This document shows positions 1-9,282 of a stretch of DNA of 64,000 bases, in pieces. The position numbers were made by a program, and so were the translations under genes. Every line of letters begins with the position of its first letter. Position 1 is the stretch's first letter. The notes below the pieces were generated by a model. The model was not told the DNA's origin. It saw only the letters and a program-made list of their open reading frames with translations, and did no database searches. The DNA is from Natronomonas sp. CBA1123 (GTDB lineage Archaea > Halobacteriota > Halobacteria > Halobacteriales > Haloarculaceae): assembly GCF_009741925.1 (NCBI RefSeq), contig NZ_WPCC01000009.1:25206-89205 (forward strand), read 5' to 3'.

Positions 1-404
1 TCGACGACCTCGCAGGACTCGAAGCCCTCGCCACGGCCGACGCGATTATCGAGCGAATCGATGTGGTGCCTGACGGATGGCGACAAACCGGCTGGTTCGC
101 CGACCGGGATGCGTTCAGCAAGTTCTCCTCGTTTTGGCAGCAGAACGCTCACTTCCGGTTGCACCGCCTCACTCAAGATGGGGAGTCTGAACCAGCAGGG
201 GATGGACTGACCGACCGCCAACGCGAGGCGCTTCGAATCGCCTACGAACGGGGATATTTCGATATTCCGAGGCAGGCCGCCCTCGAAGACGTTGCCATGG
301 AATTGGATATCTCACCGTCCTCGGCCTCCGAACGACTGCGCCGGGCGCAAACACAACTCATCGAGGAGACCGTAGCTACGACGTGGCCCACACTCCCCGA
401 CTGA
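1..404 (+). CDS. HTH_10 (bacterio-opsin activator type) regulator, 5' partial
   Basis: The reading frame is open from the first bases of the window, so the start lies outside it; the ATG-like codons inside are not the true start. The C-terminal 55 or so residues contain the haloarchaeal HTH_10 pattern LTDRQREALRIAYERGYFD, then DVAMELDISPSSASERLRRA, the DNA-recognition helix. Proteins of this family are transcription regulators whose N-terminal part senses an unknown signal. It ends 77 nt before the ABC exporter genes and could regulate them, but this is inference from position only. Confidence 0.85.
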   Translation, partial: DDLAGLEALATADAIIERIDVVPDGWRQTGWFADRDAFSKFSSFWQQNAHFRLHRLTQDGESEPAGDGLTDRQREALRIAYERGYFDIPRQAALEDVAMELDISPSSASERLRRAQTQLIEETVATTWPTLPD

Positions 405-481
405 CTGTGCACGGCACGCTCGCTGATTGAGGGGCACTTAAACAACCGTACGAATTCGAGAACGGCCTACCCGGCTTCGTC

Positions 482-1555
482 GTGAGTTCTTACTCGCCCA
501 TGGCATTGCAACAGAGACGAGACCAATCCGTAGACCGGGTTGGTAGTTCGACGTGTCGAACCGCTATCGACGCAGAGGACGTCCACGTGACGTACGACGA
601 TGGAACCGAAGCCGTCCAAGGCGTCTCCCTCGACGTCGACGAAGGCGAGTTCTTCGGATTCCTCGGCCCAAACGGGGCTGGCAAGACGACCACTATCAAA
701 ACCCTCGTGACGCTTCTGGCCCCGACACAGGGGTCGGTGCGAATCAACGGCTACGATACGAAAACCGACCCACAGGCTGTGCGCGAATCCATCGGCTACA
801 TGGCCCAAGAGACGAGTATCGACTTCGAACTGACGCCGCGTGAGAATTTGCGCGTCGCGTGTCAGATGTACGGCGTTCCGAGCGACGAACGAGAAGAGCG
901 TATCGAAAGCCTCCTCGAACTCGTCGATTTGCGAGACGTCGCCGACAAGCGAGCAGAGACGTTCTCGGGCGGGATGCAGAAGCGACTCGATACTGCGACC
1001 GTGCTCGTCCATCGTCCCCCGGTGGTCTTCCTCGACGAGCCGACGACCGGTCTCGACCCCGAGGCACGACTCCGAGTCTGGAATTACTTCGAGGAAATCA
1101 ACGACCGAGGAACGACGGTGTTTCTCACGACGCAGTATCTCGAAGAAGCGAACGAACTGTGTGACCGACTCGCCATCCTCCAAGACGGCCAAATCACGCA
1201 CACAGGGACACCTGACGAACTCAAATCAGCTATCGGGACGGATACCCTCACACTGTCACTGAAAGACCCGTCGGACCAGAAACGCCGCCGAGCTGTGCAT
1301 GTCGTCCGTCAGCTCGACGCCCTCGAGGCGGCAACCGTCGAACAGACCGCCGAGGGCTTGATTATCGAAGCCGACAACGTGCGCTCTGCCGTGGGCGACC
1401 TGTTCACCGAATTGGCCGCGGCGGATATCACGGTCACCGATTTCGACGTTCAATCACCGACGCTTGACGATGTCTTCCTCACGCTGGCTGGGTCTGAGGT
1501 CGAAGAAAACGGCATCGCCACAGAAACGGCGACCGTTCAGGAGGTGACTCGATGA
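482..1555 (+). CDS. ABC exporter ATP-binding protein, DrrA-like
   Basis: ATPase subunit of a drug/lipid-type ABC-2 exporter. Walker A GPNGAGKTT is at residues 62-70, the Q-loop Gln at about 109, the signature FSGGMQKRLD at 161-170 and Walker B VVFLDEP at 181-187. The H-loop position is TTQYLEEA, with Gln in place of His, as in known DrrA proteins. The C-terminal domain of about 120 residues (after 235) is the usual DrrA extension. GTG at 482 is used here; ATG at 500 is an equally possible start, since the first 25 residues are not conserved-looking. The stop overlaps the permease start by 4 nt (ATGA), so the two are translationally coupled. Confidence 0.93.
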   Translation: MSSYSPMALQQRRDQSVDRVGSSTCRTAIDAEDVHVTYDDGTEAVQGVSLDVDEGEFFGFLGPNGAGKTTTIKTLVTLLAPTQGSVRINGYDTKTDPQAVRESIGYMAQETSIDFELTPRENLRVACQMYGVPSDEREERIESLLELVDLRDVADKRAETFSGGMQKRLDTATVLVHRPPVVFLDEPTTGLDPEARLRVWNYFEEINDRGTTVFLTTQYLEEANELCDRLAILQDGQITHTGTPDELKSAIGTDTLTLSLKDPSDQKRRRAVHVVRQLDALEAATVEQTAEGLIIEADNVRSAVGDLFTELAAADITVTDFDVQSPTLDDVFLTLAGSEVEENGIATETATVQEVTR

Positions 1556-2466
1556 GCGGCGCTACCGACGAGTCGGGTATCGAGAGCGATTCAGCAACGC
1601 GAGCATCGGGGAACAGTTCCCTAACGGACGCACGAATCAGTTTCAAGCGATGGCTCGTCAAGACCTCGCGCAACCCCTACGTGACGTTCACTTCCCTAGT
1701 CCAGCCGATTATCTTCTTCGTCCTCATGGCCGAAGTCCTCGGCGCCATCGCGGGAGGCGCCATCTCCCAATCCGTCAGTAGTGACGTTTCCTACGTGACG
1801 TATCTCACCCCCGCGATTATCATTCAATCAGCACTGGCCGCCGCTGCTGTCTCCGGTATCGGTTTGGTCGATGATATGGAGACGGGGATGTTCGACAAGA
1901 CGCTCATCTCCCCGATGCATCGGAGCGCGATGTTCGTCGGTAAAATGCTGTCCGAGGTGGTTCGGATTACCGTCCAGACGGGCATCATCCTCGCGCTCGG
2001 CTACCTGCTGTTGAGTGTAAAGTCTGGGGCGTCCGTCGACCACTACCTCCAGACAGGGCTGTTCGGCGTCGTGGGTATCTTCGTTGTCGCAATCGTCTTC
2101 GGTGGCGTGTTCATGGCGTACTCGAACATCGTCGCGCTCGTCACCCGCGACCGAGAAGCCACGGTGATGATTGCGAATCTGCTGACGTTCCCGCTACTGT
2201 TTATCTCCAGTGCGTTTCTGCCGCTCGAGGTCCTCCCAGACTGGATTCAAGCGGTCGCAGTCGCCAATCCCATCACCTACGGCGTCGACGGCATCCGAGC
2301 GCTCATGCTCGGACGCGACGTGATGTCGGTCTTCGAGATAACTTCGTTCACTGGATTCTGGAACACGGTCATTCCCGCGATTGGCGTTCTACTGGCGTTC
2401 AACGTCGTCCTGGGTGGCATTGCTGTCGGTCTGCTCAAACGAGCCTCCAAGGCAGACGTTCAGTAA
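1552..2466 (+). CDS. ABC-2 type exporter permease, DrrB-like
   Basis: Membrane partner of the preceding ATPase. After a hydrophilic N-terminus of about 35 residues, including the amphipathic segment SFKRWLVKTSRNP typical of ABC-2 permeases, there are about six hydrophobic segments. The conserved late motif LPDWIQAVAVANPITYGVDGIRALMLG before the last transmembrane pair is characteristic of the DrrB/NodJ family (shown here split: LPDWIQAVAVANP, then ITYGVDGIRALM). Two ATPase and two permease chains would form the exporter in the cytoplasmic membrane. Its substrate cannot be told from the sequence. Confidence 0.92.
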   Translation: MSGATDESGIESDSATRASGNSSLTDARISFKRWLVKTSRNPYVTFTSLVQPIIFFVLMAEVLGAIAGGAISQSVSSDVSYVTYLTPAIIIQSALAAAAVSGIGLVDDMETGMFDKTLISPMHRSAMFVGKMLSEVVRITVQTGIILALGYLLLSVKSGASVDHYLQTGLFGVVGIFVVAIVFGGVFMAYSNIVALVTRDREATVMIANLLTFPLLFISSAFLPLEVLPDWIQAVAVANPITYGVDGIRALMLGRDVMSVFEITSFTGFWNTVIPAIGVLLAFNVVLGGIAVGLLKRASKADVQ

Positions 2467-2672
2467 CGTCTCATCTCTCGTTCTTGGCAGTTCACTCCCG
2501 AGTTGCAGTGGTTTTGGAGACTGCGTCGGCGTAGACCGAACTAATCGACGAACGGTGAGACTGCGCGAGGACTCCTCAAATCGAGTGTCGCAGTATACCC
2601 CTCCAGTCTTAAACGGCCGAATGACTGAGAGACAGGCATTCTCCACGCCCACGATAACGACGAGACGTACCC

Positions 2673-3479
2673 ATGCAGACAGTGACTTCAGCAGATGGAA
2701 CCAGTATCGCATTCGAACAACACGGAGAGGGGCCACCGCTCGTTCTCCTTCACGGAGGGTCATCTCCTCAGTATTGGAAGCCGTTAGTTCCTCACTTCGC
2801 CGAAGACTACACGGTCACAATTCCGCATCGACGTGGGGTTGGAGAAAGCGGCGACTCCGAGGAGTATCACCTCGGCCGCGGCGTCGAGGACGTTCGTGCC
2901 GTCATTGACGCAGTCGAGGGGACCCCCGTTCTGTTCGGGCATTCCTTCGGCGGTTTGTTGGCAATCGAGACTGCACGAACGGCGTCAGTAACGAAGGTCA
3001 TCGCGTACGAGCCTGCGGTCCTCATCGGCGAATACCGAGAGCAGGCCAACCTCGCCGCACAGATGCAGGAGCGAATCGATGGGGGCGACCGACGCGAGGC
3101 GATGAAATTCTACATCAGCGAGGTGATGCACGGTGGCCAAATCGAGAATCTGGATGGCTGGCTCGCCGAGTGGCCGCCCTGGCCAGATATCGTCGCGCTG
3201 ACCGAGAACATCGCACGAATCAACCGTGCTATCGAACAGTACCAGCTCCCGGACTCACTCGACATCGACGCGCCCGTGCTTTTGCTGACTGGCACCGAGG
3301 GACCACCCCACCTCCGAGACGGTATCCGTGCGGTGGATGCGGCCCTCTCGGACGGCCAACTCGTCGAGTTCGAGGGCGTCGGCCACGGCGGTCCAACAGA
3401 AGCCCCAGACCGCATTACGGCGACGGTCCGTGATTTCATCGACGAGAAGGAAACGCCAGTCGCGGAGCACGGTATCTAA
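2673..3479 (+). CDS. alpha/beta hydrolase
   Basis: 268-residue cytoplasmic alpha/beta-hydrolase. The oxyanion-hole segment LLHGGSS is at residues 25-31 and the nucleophile elbow GHSFGG at 89-94, giving Ser91. The catalytic His is in GVGHGG near residue 243. The expected acid near LLLTGTEGPP is less clear, with Glu rather than Asp in that loop. The length fits a single-domain esterase or C-C hydrolase; no substrate is predictable. It is transcribed alone, with a TATA-like CTTAAACG about 65 nt upstream. Confidence 0.9.
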   Translation: MQTVTSADGTSIAFEQHGEGPPLVLLHGGSSPQYWKPLVPHFAEDYTVTIPHRRGVGESGDSEEYHLGRGVEDVRAVIDAVEGTPVLFGHSFGGLLAIETARTASVTKVIAYEPAVLIGEYREQANLAAQMQERIDGGDRREAMKFYISEVMHGGQIENLDGWLAEWPPWPDIVALTENIARINRAIEQYQLPDSLDIDAPVLLLTGTEGPPHLRDGIRAVDAALSDGQLVEFEGVGHGGPTEAPDRITATVRDFIDEKETPVAEHGI

Positions 3480-3734
3480 CCCCGAGGCCGTACGGTGTTA
3501 TCCCAGAGGACCCTCCATCGTGACCCTGCGTGGGGGGAGCGACGCGGAAACGGTCCACCGCCTGCGGTTTGCCGACGACGACCCCTAGAGTACGCCTCCG
3601 TCCCGTTCGGGGAGCCCCTCGTCATATCGGGTCAACGCACGCCCGACCGGACCCCAGGTTTGATTGCCAGCACGAACCTCAAATCCGGCGAGTCGAGCCA
3701 AATCGAACGCTGCGGATAGCTCAGCCCCCCACCC

Positions 3735-5195
3735 ATGTCGCCAGATATCCTGATTCACGACGCGACGGTGTTGACTGTCGACGAGAACAATCACCTGTAT
3801 CGAAACGGGACAGTCGTCGTCGACGACGGGAGAATTCAGGCGGTTCGGCGCTCGGAACCGGACGACGCCGATGCAGTCGCCGAAACCGTCATCGACGGAA
3901 GCGGTCGGCTCGTCATGCCAGGGTTGGTCAACGCCCACGCCCACCTCGAACTGACAGCGCTCACGGGCGCGTTCAGCGAGATGAGCGTCGGCGAATTGTT
4001 CGCCGAAATGACTGCTTTCTGTGAACAGCTTGGGCGTGGCAAATACGAGTATCTCGTCGAGGCAGGCTGTGACCTCGCGGCACTGAATTTCATCCGGGGC
4101 GGTATCACGACGACCAACGCGATGGAGGCACTCCCAAGTCGTGGAGCCGATGCGTTCGGCGAGGCTGGGTTGAGAGGCTTTTTCGGCCCCTGGATTAGTG
4201 ACCTGTTTTGGGATATTCCCGAAGACGAACAGTTCGAGCGTGCCCGTTCGTTTATCGAGGATTATCACGACACCTACGACGGACGAATCCAAGCAACGGT
4301 TTGTCCCCACGACGACTGGTCGTGCTCTCGGGACGTCTGGGAGCGCACAGCCGAGCTTGCGGCCGACTTTCCCGACCTACCGGTCCACACGCACCTACTC
4401 GAACTGGGCGCAAGCAACACCATGGCCCGAGCGAACGACGCTGAAGATTCACTTGCGCTCCTAGACGAGGTCGGGCTTCTCGATGACCGGCTCGTGGCCG
4501 CACACTTTCGCGTCGCCGACGAAGACGACATCGAACGGATGGCAGCAAACGACGCGTCCGTCGCCCACTGTCCATCTATCTTCTGCTACTGGGAGCCGGA
4601 CGGGGAGACCGAATGGACACCGGTACCGAAACTACGAGAGGCAGGTACGACAGTTGGACTCGGTCTCGATGACCACTACTGGCACGACTCCAGCGACCTG
4701 TTGGGAGAGGCTAGACAGGCCCGATTGGCGGCCAACCTCTCCTTTGGGACGAATCAGTTTCACTCAATGGAATTGGTCCGGATGCTCACCATCGAGGGCG
4801 CAAGAGCCCTTGGCGTTGGCGACGAACTAGGCAGTATCAGGCCCGGTAAACGGGCGGATCTCATTCTACTGGATTTGTCGGACCCAAAATTCGCGCCGAA
4901 GACGAATATCCCAGCATTAGTCGCCAACGCCGCGACGACCGCGGACGTCGAGTCCACGATTGTCGATGGGGAACTACTCATGCACGACAACGAGGTCCGG
5001 TCGATGAATCCCGAGGAAGTGTGTGAGCGTGCCGAAACCGCTGTCGAACGATTCGGCGACGAACTGGGCTGGGAGATGGATGTCGGAGGGAGTAAGCCAC
5101 CGAGCCATCTCCAGACTGCCCGCGACCTCCCGAAACGGGGACCAGCACATCTCGTGGCCCGGCTCGGTCTGCAACACGTCAAAGACAGATTGTGA
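3735..5195 (+). CDS. amidohydrolase (ATZ/TRZ, MTA/SAH-deaminase-like)
   Basis: 486-residue metal-dependent hydrolase of the amidohydrolase superfamily. Visible ligands are HAH at 68-70 in MPGLVNAHAHLE, HTH at 218-220 with the proton-shuttle Glu at 223 (HLLE), His at 257 and the Asp of GLGLDDH near 312. The C-terminal IRPGKRADLILLDL strand is the usual second half of the small beta domain. Members deaminate or dechlorinate purine- or triazine-like compounds. The exact substrate is unknown: it could be an adenosine-derivative or guanine-type deaminase. No operon partner is adjacent. Confidence 0.9.
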   Translation: MSPDILIHDATVLTVDENNHLYRNGTVVVDDGRIQAVRRSEPDDADAVAETVIDGSGRLVMPGLVNAHAHLELTALTGAFSEMSVGELFAEMTAFCEQLGRGKYEYLVEAGCDLAALNFIRGGITTTNAMEALPSRGADAFGEAGLRGFFGPWISDLFWDIPEDEQFERARSFIEDYHDTYDGRIQATVCPHDDWSCSRDVWERTAELAADFPDLPVHTHLLELGASNTMARANDAEDSLALLDEVGLLDDRLVAAHFRVADEDDIERMAANDASVAHCPSIFCYWEPDGETEWTPVPKLREAGTTVGLGLDDHYWHDSSDLLGEARQARLAANLSFGTNQFHSMELVRMLTIEGARALGVGDELGSIRPGKRADLILLDLSDPKFAPKTNIPALVANAATTADVESTIVDGELLMHDNEVRSMNPEEVCERAETAVERFGDELGWEMDVGGSKPPSHLQTARDLPKRGPAHLVARLGLQHVKDRL

Positions 5196-5230
5196 GTTCT
5201 TGCTTCAGTAAGTATTGTCAGCATAGCAGA

Positions 5231-5254
5231 GACCACTGCTGTGCGATGGTGGTC
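5231..5254. repeat. small inverted repeat downstream of the amidohydrolase
   Basis: GACCAC and GTGGTC are separated by 12 nt, 36 nt after the amidohydrolase stop. It could form a weak transcript-end hairpin. The surrounding 164-nt gap holds nothing else recognisable. Confidence 0.3.
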
Positions 5255-5359
5255 AATCAGTAAGAGTGTCGAAGCGGTCCTGAAGAGATAGGCCGGCGGA
5301 CAAAAACTGCCCCGTATTGACGGAGATAGCGCTAACCGTCCCAATCGGTAGGAGCGTGT

Positions 5360-6981
5360 ATGCAACGACGGCGATTTCTGGGCGTGCTCGGAGCCGGCAC
5401 ACTAGGACTGGCTGCCGCCACACCAGCGACGGCAGAACTGGAATACACGGAAACGGATGTTCGAATCAAGTCATTCGACGGAACCGAAATCGCGGCGACG
5501 CTGTTCGAACCGGCCAAGCCGGGGCGATACCCAGTCGTTCTGGGAACCCACGGCTGGGGAGGCTCACGTAGCGCCAGCATCGGGCGGAACTACGCCCCAC
5601 GCGGCTACGTCGTCCTCTCGTACGACTCGCGAGGGTTCGGTGAGTCAGAAGGCGAAGTCGGTGTTGACGGCCCGAAGGAAGTCGCCGACGTGTCGGCCCT
5701 TATCGACTGGCTCGAAGGGCGCGAGAAGGTACGCGTCGAGGGCGAAAACGGCGCCTCCGTCGGGATGATTGGCGGCTCCTACGCCGGCGGCATCCAGTTG
5801 AACGCCGCGGCGGTCGACGACCGCATCGACGCCATCGTGCCCCGCATCGCGTGGCACGACCTCAACTACTCGCTACAACCGAACGGCGTCGTCAAAACTG
5901 TCTGGGGACTCGGCCTCTACGGCGTCGGTATCGCCGGGTCACGAACCCGCGTCGTCGGTGAGAACAGTTCGCCCGACGCCCGGACCAACGACGCAGCACG
6001 TGGTATCAGTCCGACAGTTCATCGCTCGATTGCAGAAGGAGTGGCACTCAACAGCTTCTCGCAGCCCTCACAGGCCTTTTTCGCCGCACGCTCGCCGTAC
6101 CACAAAATGGACGCACTCGACGTGCCCGCGCTGTTCGTCCAGGGCTGGACCGACCACTCTTCGTCCCCAACGAGGCGATTTGGAACTTCGAGGCGTTCCG
6201 CAACCGCGGCCGCGACGCGAAACTCATCATGTACAACGGCGGCCATTCCCAAATCCCGGTCGATTCGAGTCCCGAACAAGCCGAATCCGCCCGCGACAAA
6301 GCGACACGCGCGTGGCTCGCCGAACACCTCGGCAGCCGTGACGACGCCAGCGTCAACGCCGTCTTCGACGACCACGACGTCCTCGTCTACGAATCCCAGA
6401 CCGAGCGCATGCGCGGCGCGAACGCGATTCCCCAGCGAAACGCCGAGACCGTCGAACTCGACCTCTCTGAAGGCGCCAGCGCCCCCGACAACGCCGTCGG
6501 CGCCTCGTTGGTCGGCAACACTGTCGCCCCGACCGCCAACAGTTACGTCGTCTCCGAATCGTTCGACGGCGCAACCAGCGTCACCTTCGAGTTCGACGCC
6601 AGCTACGCATTCGGCCTCGGCGACGGCCAGCAGGCCGACCTGCTTACGGTGCCCGAAATCGACCTCCGAATTCGAACGCTCGGCACGGAAGCGACGCTGT
6701 TCTTCCGCGTCATCCACGTCTCCGAAGACGGCGAGGAGACTCACATCAACGACAACGTGACCCCACTCCGAATCGAGGACACTCCCGAGACGGTACACAC
6801 AGAGACGCTGGAGTTGATTGCCTTCCAGCGGTACGTCTCGCCTGGGGATACGCTCCGGCTCGTTATCGACTCGACTGACTCCGGCTTCAACAGCGCTCGG
6901 GAATCCGCCGGCGCCATCGTCGAACACGACTCGACGCTCCGGATTCCCGGCGTGGCGGTTCTGGACGAGCAGGTCGTTTAA
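5360..6981 (+). pseudogene. Tat-exported CocE/Xaa-Pro-dipeptidyl-peptidase-like hydrolase, frameshifted
   Basis: Starts with a twin-arginine signal (MQRRRFLGVLGAGTLGLAAA), so the product would be exported folded. The S15-type alpha/beta-hydrolase domain follows: GTHGWGGS, the DSRGFGES strand and the nucleophile motif GGSYAGG near residue 139. The frame is intact to GWTD at about 6150 and then continues one base back as LFVPNEAIW...NGGHSQIP, which holds the catalytic His, followed by the C-terminal jelly-roll-like domain to 6981. One base is missing near 6151-6157; adding a C would read GWTDPLFVP. Both halves look well preserved, so this is either a recent mutation or a sequencing error. Confidence 0.8.
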
Positions 6982-7057
6982 ATTACGTAGTTATCGGCAC
7001 ACTCGCGGTCGGGTTCCGACCACACGTCGCCAGTGACAGCAGGATACGGCAGGGTAG

Positions 7058-7090
7058 TTTCTTTTTATTTACTAACGTTTAAATTAGAAA
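7058..7090 (+). promoter_or_regulatory. AT-rich promoter region of the pilus operon
   Basis: TTTCTTTTTATTTACTAACG and the following TTTAAATTAG form the only strongly AT-rich block before the pilus ATPase gene. The TTTAAA at about 7078-7083 lies some 31-36 nt before ATG 7114, a spacing suited to a TATA box of a leaderless or short-leader transcript. This argues against the in-frame GTG at 7033 as the start. Confidence 0.5.
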
Positions 7091-7113
7091 GAGAAAGAAC
7101 ATTCCGCAAACCG

Positions 7114-9282
7114 ATGGCCGCAACCGTTCCGCCTCCGGAACCACCGGACAGCCCCGACGCGTGGTACGCACCGGACGTTCACGACCAGTACGCACTCACA
7201 AATGGTGTCGTTGCGACCGTGTACAGCGACGGCGACCAGTTCGTTTACGACGCCCGCGAGCCATCGCTTTCGACGACGGGTCGAGCGAGCCTCGAATCGG
7301 TGCGTGACCACTTCGGGGACGCGGAGCTGACTCGACCACGGACGAGAGAGGGAGCGGCCGAGCGCCTCCGGGAAGGCTTCGATGCGAAATACGAACGAGC
7401 CATCGACCGACTGGTCGACTGCACGCCGAGCGACCGGCGGCGACTCGAATACCACGCGCTGGCCGAGTTGAAGTGTCTCGGAGCGCTGACTCCACACGCC
7501 CTCGACGACGAAATCGAGGTCGGCGACATCGTCGACGACGAACTACTCGTCCATCTCGTCGATTACGCGCCCGCTCACACGACCATCGACGAGACGACGT
7601 TCGTCGAGCGTTTCAGCGCCGAACGCATCGAGCGATACACCGTCTCCTTCGCCGGCTACGAGGTGCCCGTCGTGCGCTACCGCGAGCGACTGCTCGGAAG
7701 CGACCCCTTCGAACAGAAGTACGCGGTGCTGGAACCTGACCGTCTACCGGGCGACGACCACCTCATCGAGGAGTGTAAAGCCCGAGTTTGGGAAGTCGGT
7801 ATCGAAGGAATCGACGCGAGCGTGGCGCTGGACGACCGCGCGGAAGTCGTCCGCGACCGAGCGAGGAAACTCCTCTCTCGACGGCTCACTGCTCGGAACA
7901 CACGGGCGTGGCTCGACGCCACGCGACACCGAATTCGGACCGCGCTTGCCGCATACGACCTCGCCGTGCCGCCGGTCGACCGCCGCTTTGCCGACGACCG
8001 ACTCGACGACCTCCTGTACTACGTGCTTCGTGACCTCGTTGGCTACGGCCAACTGACGGTTCCGATACGGGATGCGACCCTCGAAGACGTCGAGTGTAAC
8101 CGAGTCGGCGAGCGAATCAAGGTCGTCCCGAGAGGCGGCGACCGGGAGCCGACGAACCTGCAGTTCGACGACGAAGACGAGTTCATCAACGTCGTCACGC
8201 AACTGGCCGCAGAGGACGGCGTCGAGCTATCAGCGAGTCGCCCGTCGGCGAAGGTTAACCTCGACCCCAACGGCGTCGACCAGACGATTCGCTGTGCCGT
8301 CGCGCTGCCGACCATTTCCGAGGACGGCCCACACATCTCTATCCGAAAACAAGCCGCCGACGTACTGACTCCCGTCGACCTCGTCGAGTCGGGGACGCTT
8401 CCGACCGAACTCGTGACGTTGCTGTGGATGCTGTACGAACACCATGGCGTCGTTCTCTTTTCGGGGCCGACCGGCGTCGGCAAGACAACCCTGATGAACG
8501 CTCATATGCCGTTCGTCGACTACGAGGACCGCCCCGTCAGCATCGACGAGGGGTCAAGAGAGGTGTATCTCCCCCACGAAACCGGCGTCTCGTTGACCAC
8601 ACGAGACCATCAAGAGGCGTTCAAGCGCGTCTCGATGGCGGATTTGATGGCTCAAACGAACTACCTCAACCCAGACCTGGAAGTAGTGGCCGAGATTAAC
8701 TCAGCCGAATCCTTCGAGACGTTCGGGGAAATCCTCCAAACCGGGCACGGCGTGCTGGGAACGACCCACGCGGAGGACGTCGAAAAGCTCGTCAATCGCG
8801 TGGCGGAGAAGGGCCTTCCAGCCCACCTCCTTCGAGAAATCGACCTCGTCGTGTTCCCACGATACGTCGACGGCGAGCGATACGTCGGCGAGGTCGTGGA
8901 GTTGCTCTCGGAGTCGGAAGCAGCGTCACTCGAAGGGCCGACGCGGACGGTAGCCCACGAGGACCGAACGGTACATTACAACGAAATATGCCAGCGACAC
9001 CCGGATGGCGAGTGGTCGTTCGCCTACGACCACCCGAAGCTTGGTGACCCGACCGAGCATCGCGGGCTCAAGGTTTTCGACCGACTGGCAGAGCAAACCG
9101 ACCGTCCAGTTGATGAAGTCACCGCGGAGTTCCACCGCAAGCACAGCTACGTCGAGTACATCCTCAGGGAACGCATGACCGACAGCGAAGCGCTGTTCGA
9201 GTTCCTCGCGGACTTGCGGACCGACGAAGCAGCCACAGTGGAACGAATTCAGCGGCAGCAAGCCGCAGCAGACGATGATTGA
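7114..9282 (+). CDS. type IV pilus/type II secretion ATPase (PilB/GspE family)
   Basis: 722-residue assembly ATPase that would power pilus polymerisation on the cytoplasmic face of the membrane. Walker A GPTGVGKTT is near residue 451. The Walker B/Asp-box region NPDLEVVAEINSAE is near 520, and the His-box TGHGVLGTTHAED at about 541-553. As in other haloarchaeal pilus ATPases, the N-terminal 300 residues are an acidic family-specific domain. ATG 7114 is chosen because the promoter-like AT block lies directly upstream. The 3' end overlaps the platform-protein gene by 8 nt. Confidence 0.93.
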   Translation: MAATVPPPEPPDSPDAWYAPDVHDQYALTNGVVATVYSDGDQFVYDAREPSLSTTGRASLESVRDHFGDAELTRPRTREGAAERLREGFDAKYERAIDRLVDCTPSDRRRLEYHALAELKCLGALTPHALDDEIEVGDIVDDELLVHLVDYAPAHTTIDETTFVERFSAERIERYTVSFAGYEVPVVRYRERLLGSDPFEQKYAVLEPDRLPGDDHLIEECKARVWEVGIEGIDASVALDDRAEVVRDRARKLLSRRLTARNTRAWLDATRHRIRTALAAYDLAVPPVDRRFADDRLDDLLYYVLRDLVGYGQLTVPIRDATLEDVECNRVGERIKVVPRGGDREPTNLQFDDEDEFINVVTQLAAEDGVELSASRPSAKVNLDPNGVDQTIRCAVALPTISEDGPHISIRKQAADVLTPVDLVESGTLPTELVTLLWMLYEHHGVVLFSGPTGVGKTTLMNAHMPFVDYEDRPVSIDEGSREVYLPHETGVSLTTRDHQEAFKRVSMADLMAQTNYLNPDLEVVAEINSAESFETFGEILQTGHGVLGTTHAEDVEKLVNRVAEKGLPAHLLREIDLVVFPRYVDGERYVGEVVELLSESEAASLEGPTRTVAHEDRTVHYNEICQRHPDGEWSFAYDHPKLGDPTEHRGLKVFDRLAEQTDRPVDEVTAEFHRKHSYVEYILRERMTDSEALFEFLADLRTDEAATVERIQRQQAAADDD

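Noticed and set aside
467..1201. Long open frames antisense to the DrrA gene and to many others in the window
   Set aside because: Open antisense frames are expected at this GC content and codon use; they lack motifs and their sense partners have clear families.
3480..3734. Possible small gene or RNA in the 255-nt gap before the amidohydrolase
   Set aside because: The only short frame (MTLRGGSDAETVHRLRFADD...) has no conserved feature, and no tRNA-like fold or hairpin was found.
7033..7113. GTG 7033 as start of the pilus ATPase
   Set aside because: The extra 27 codons cross the AT-rich promoter block and read FYLLTFKLERERTF, unlike haloarchaeal coding sequence. ATG 7114 fits the family and promoter spacing.
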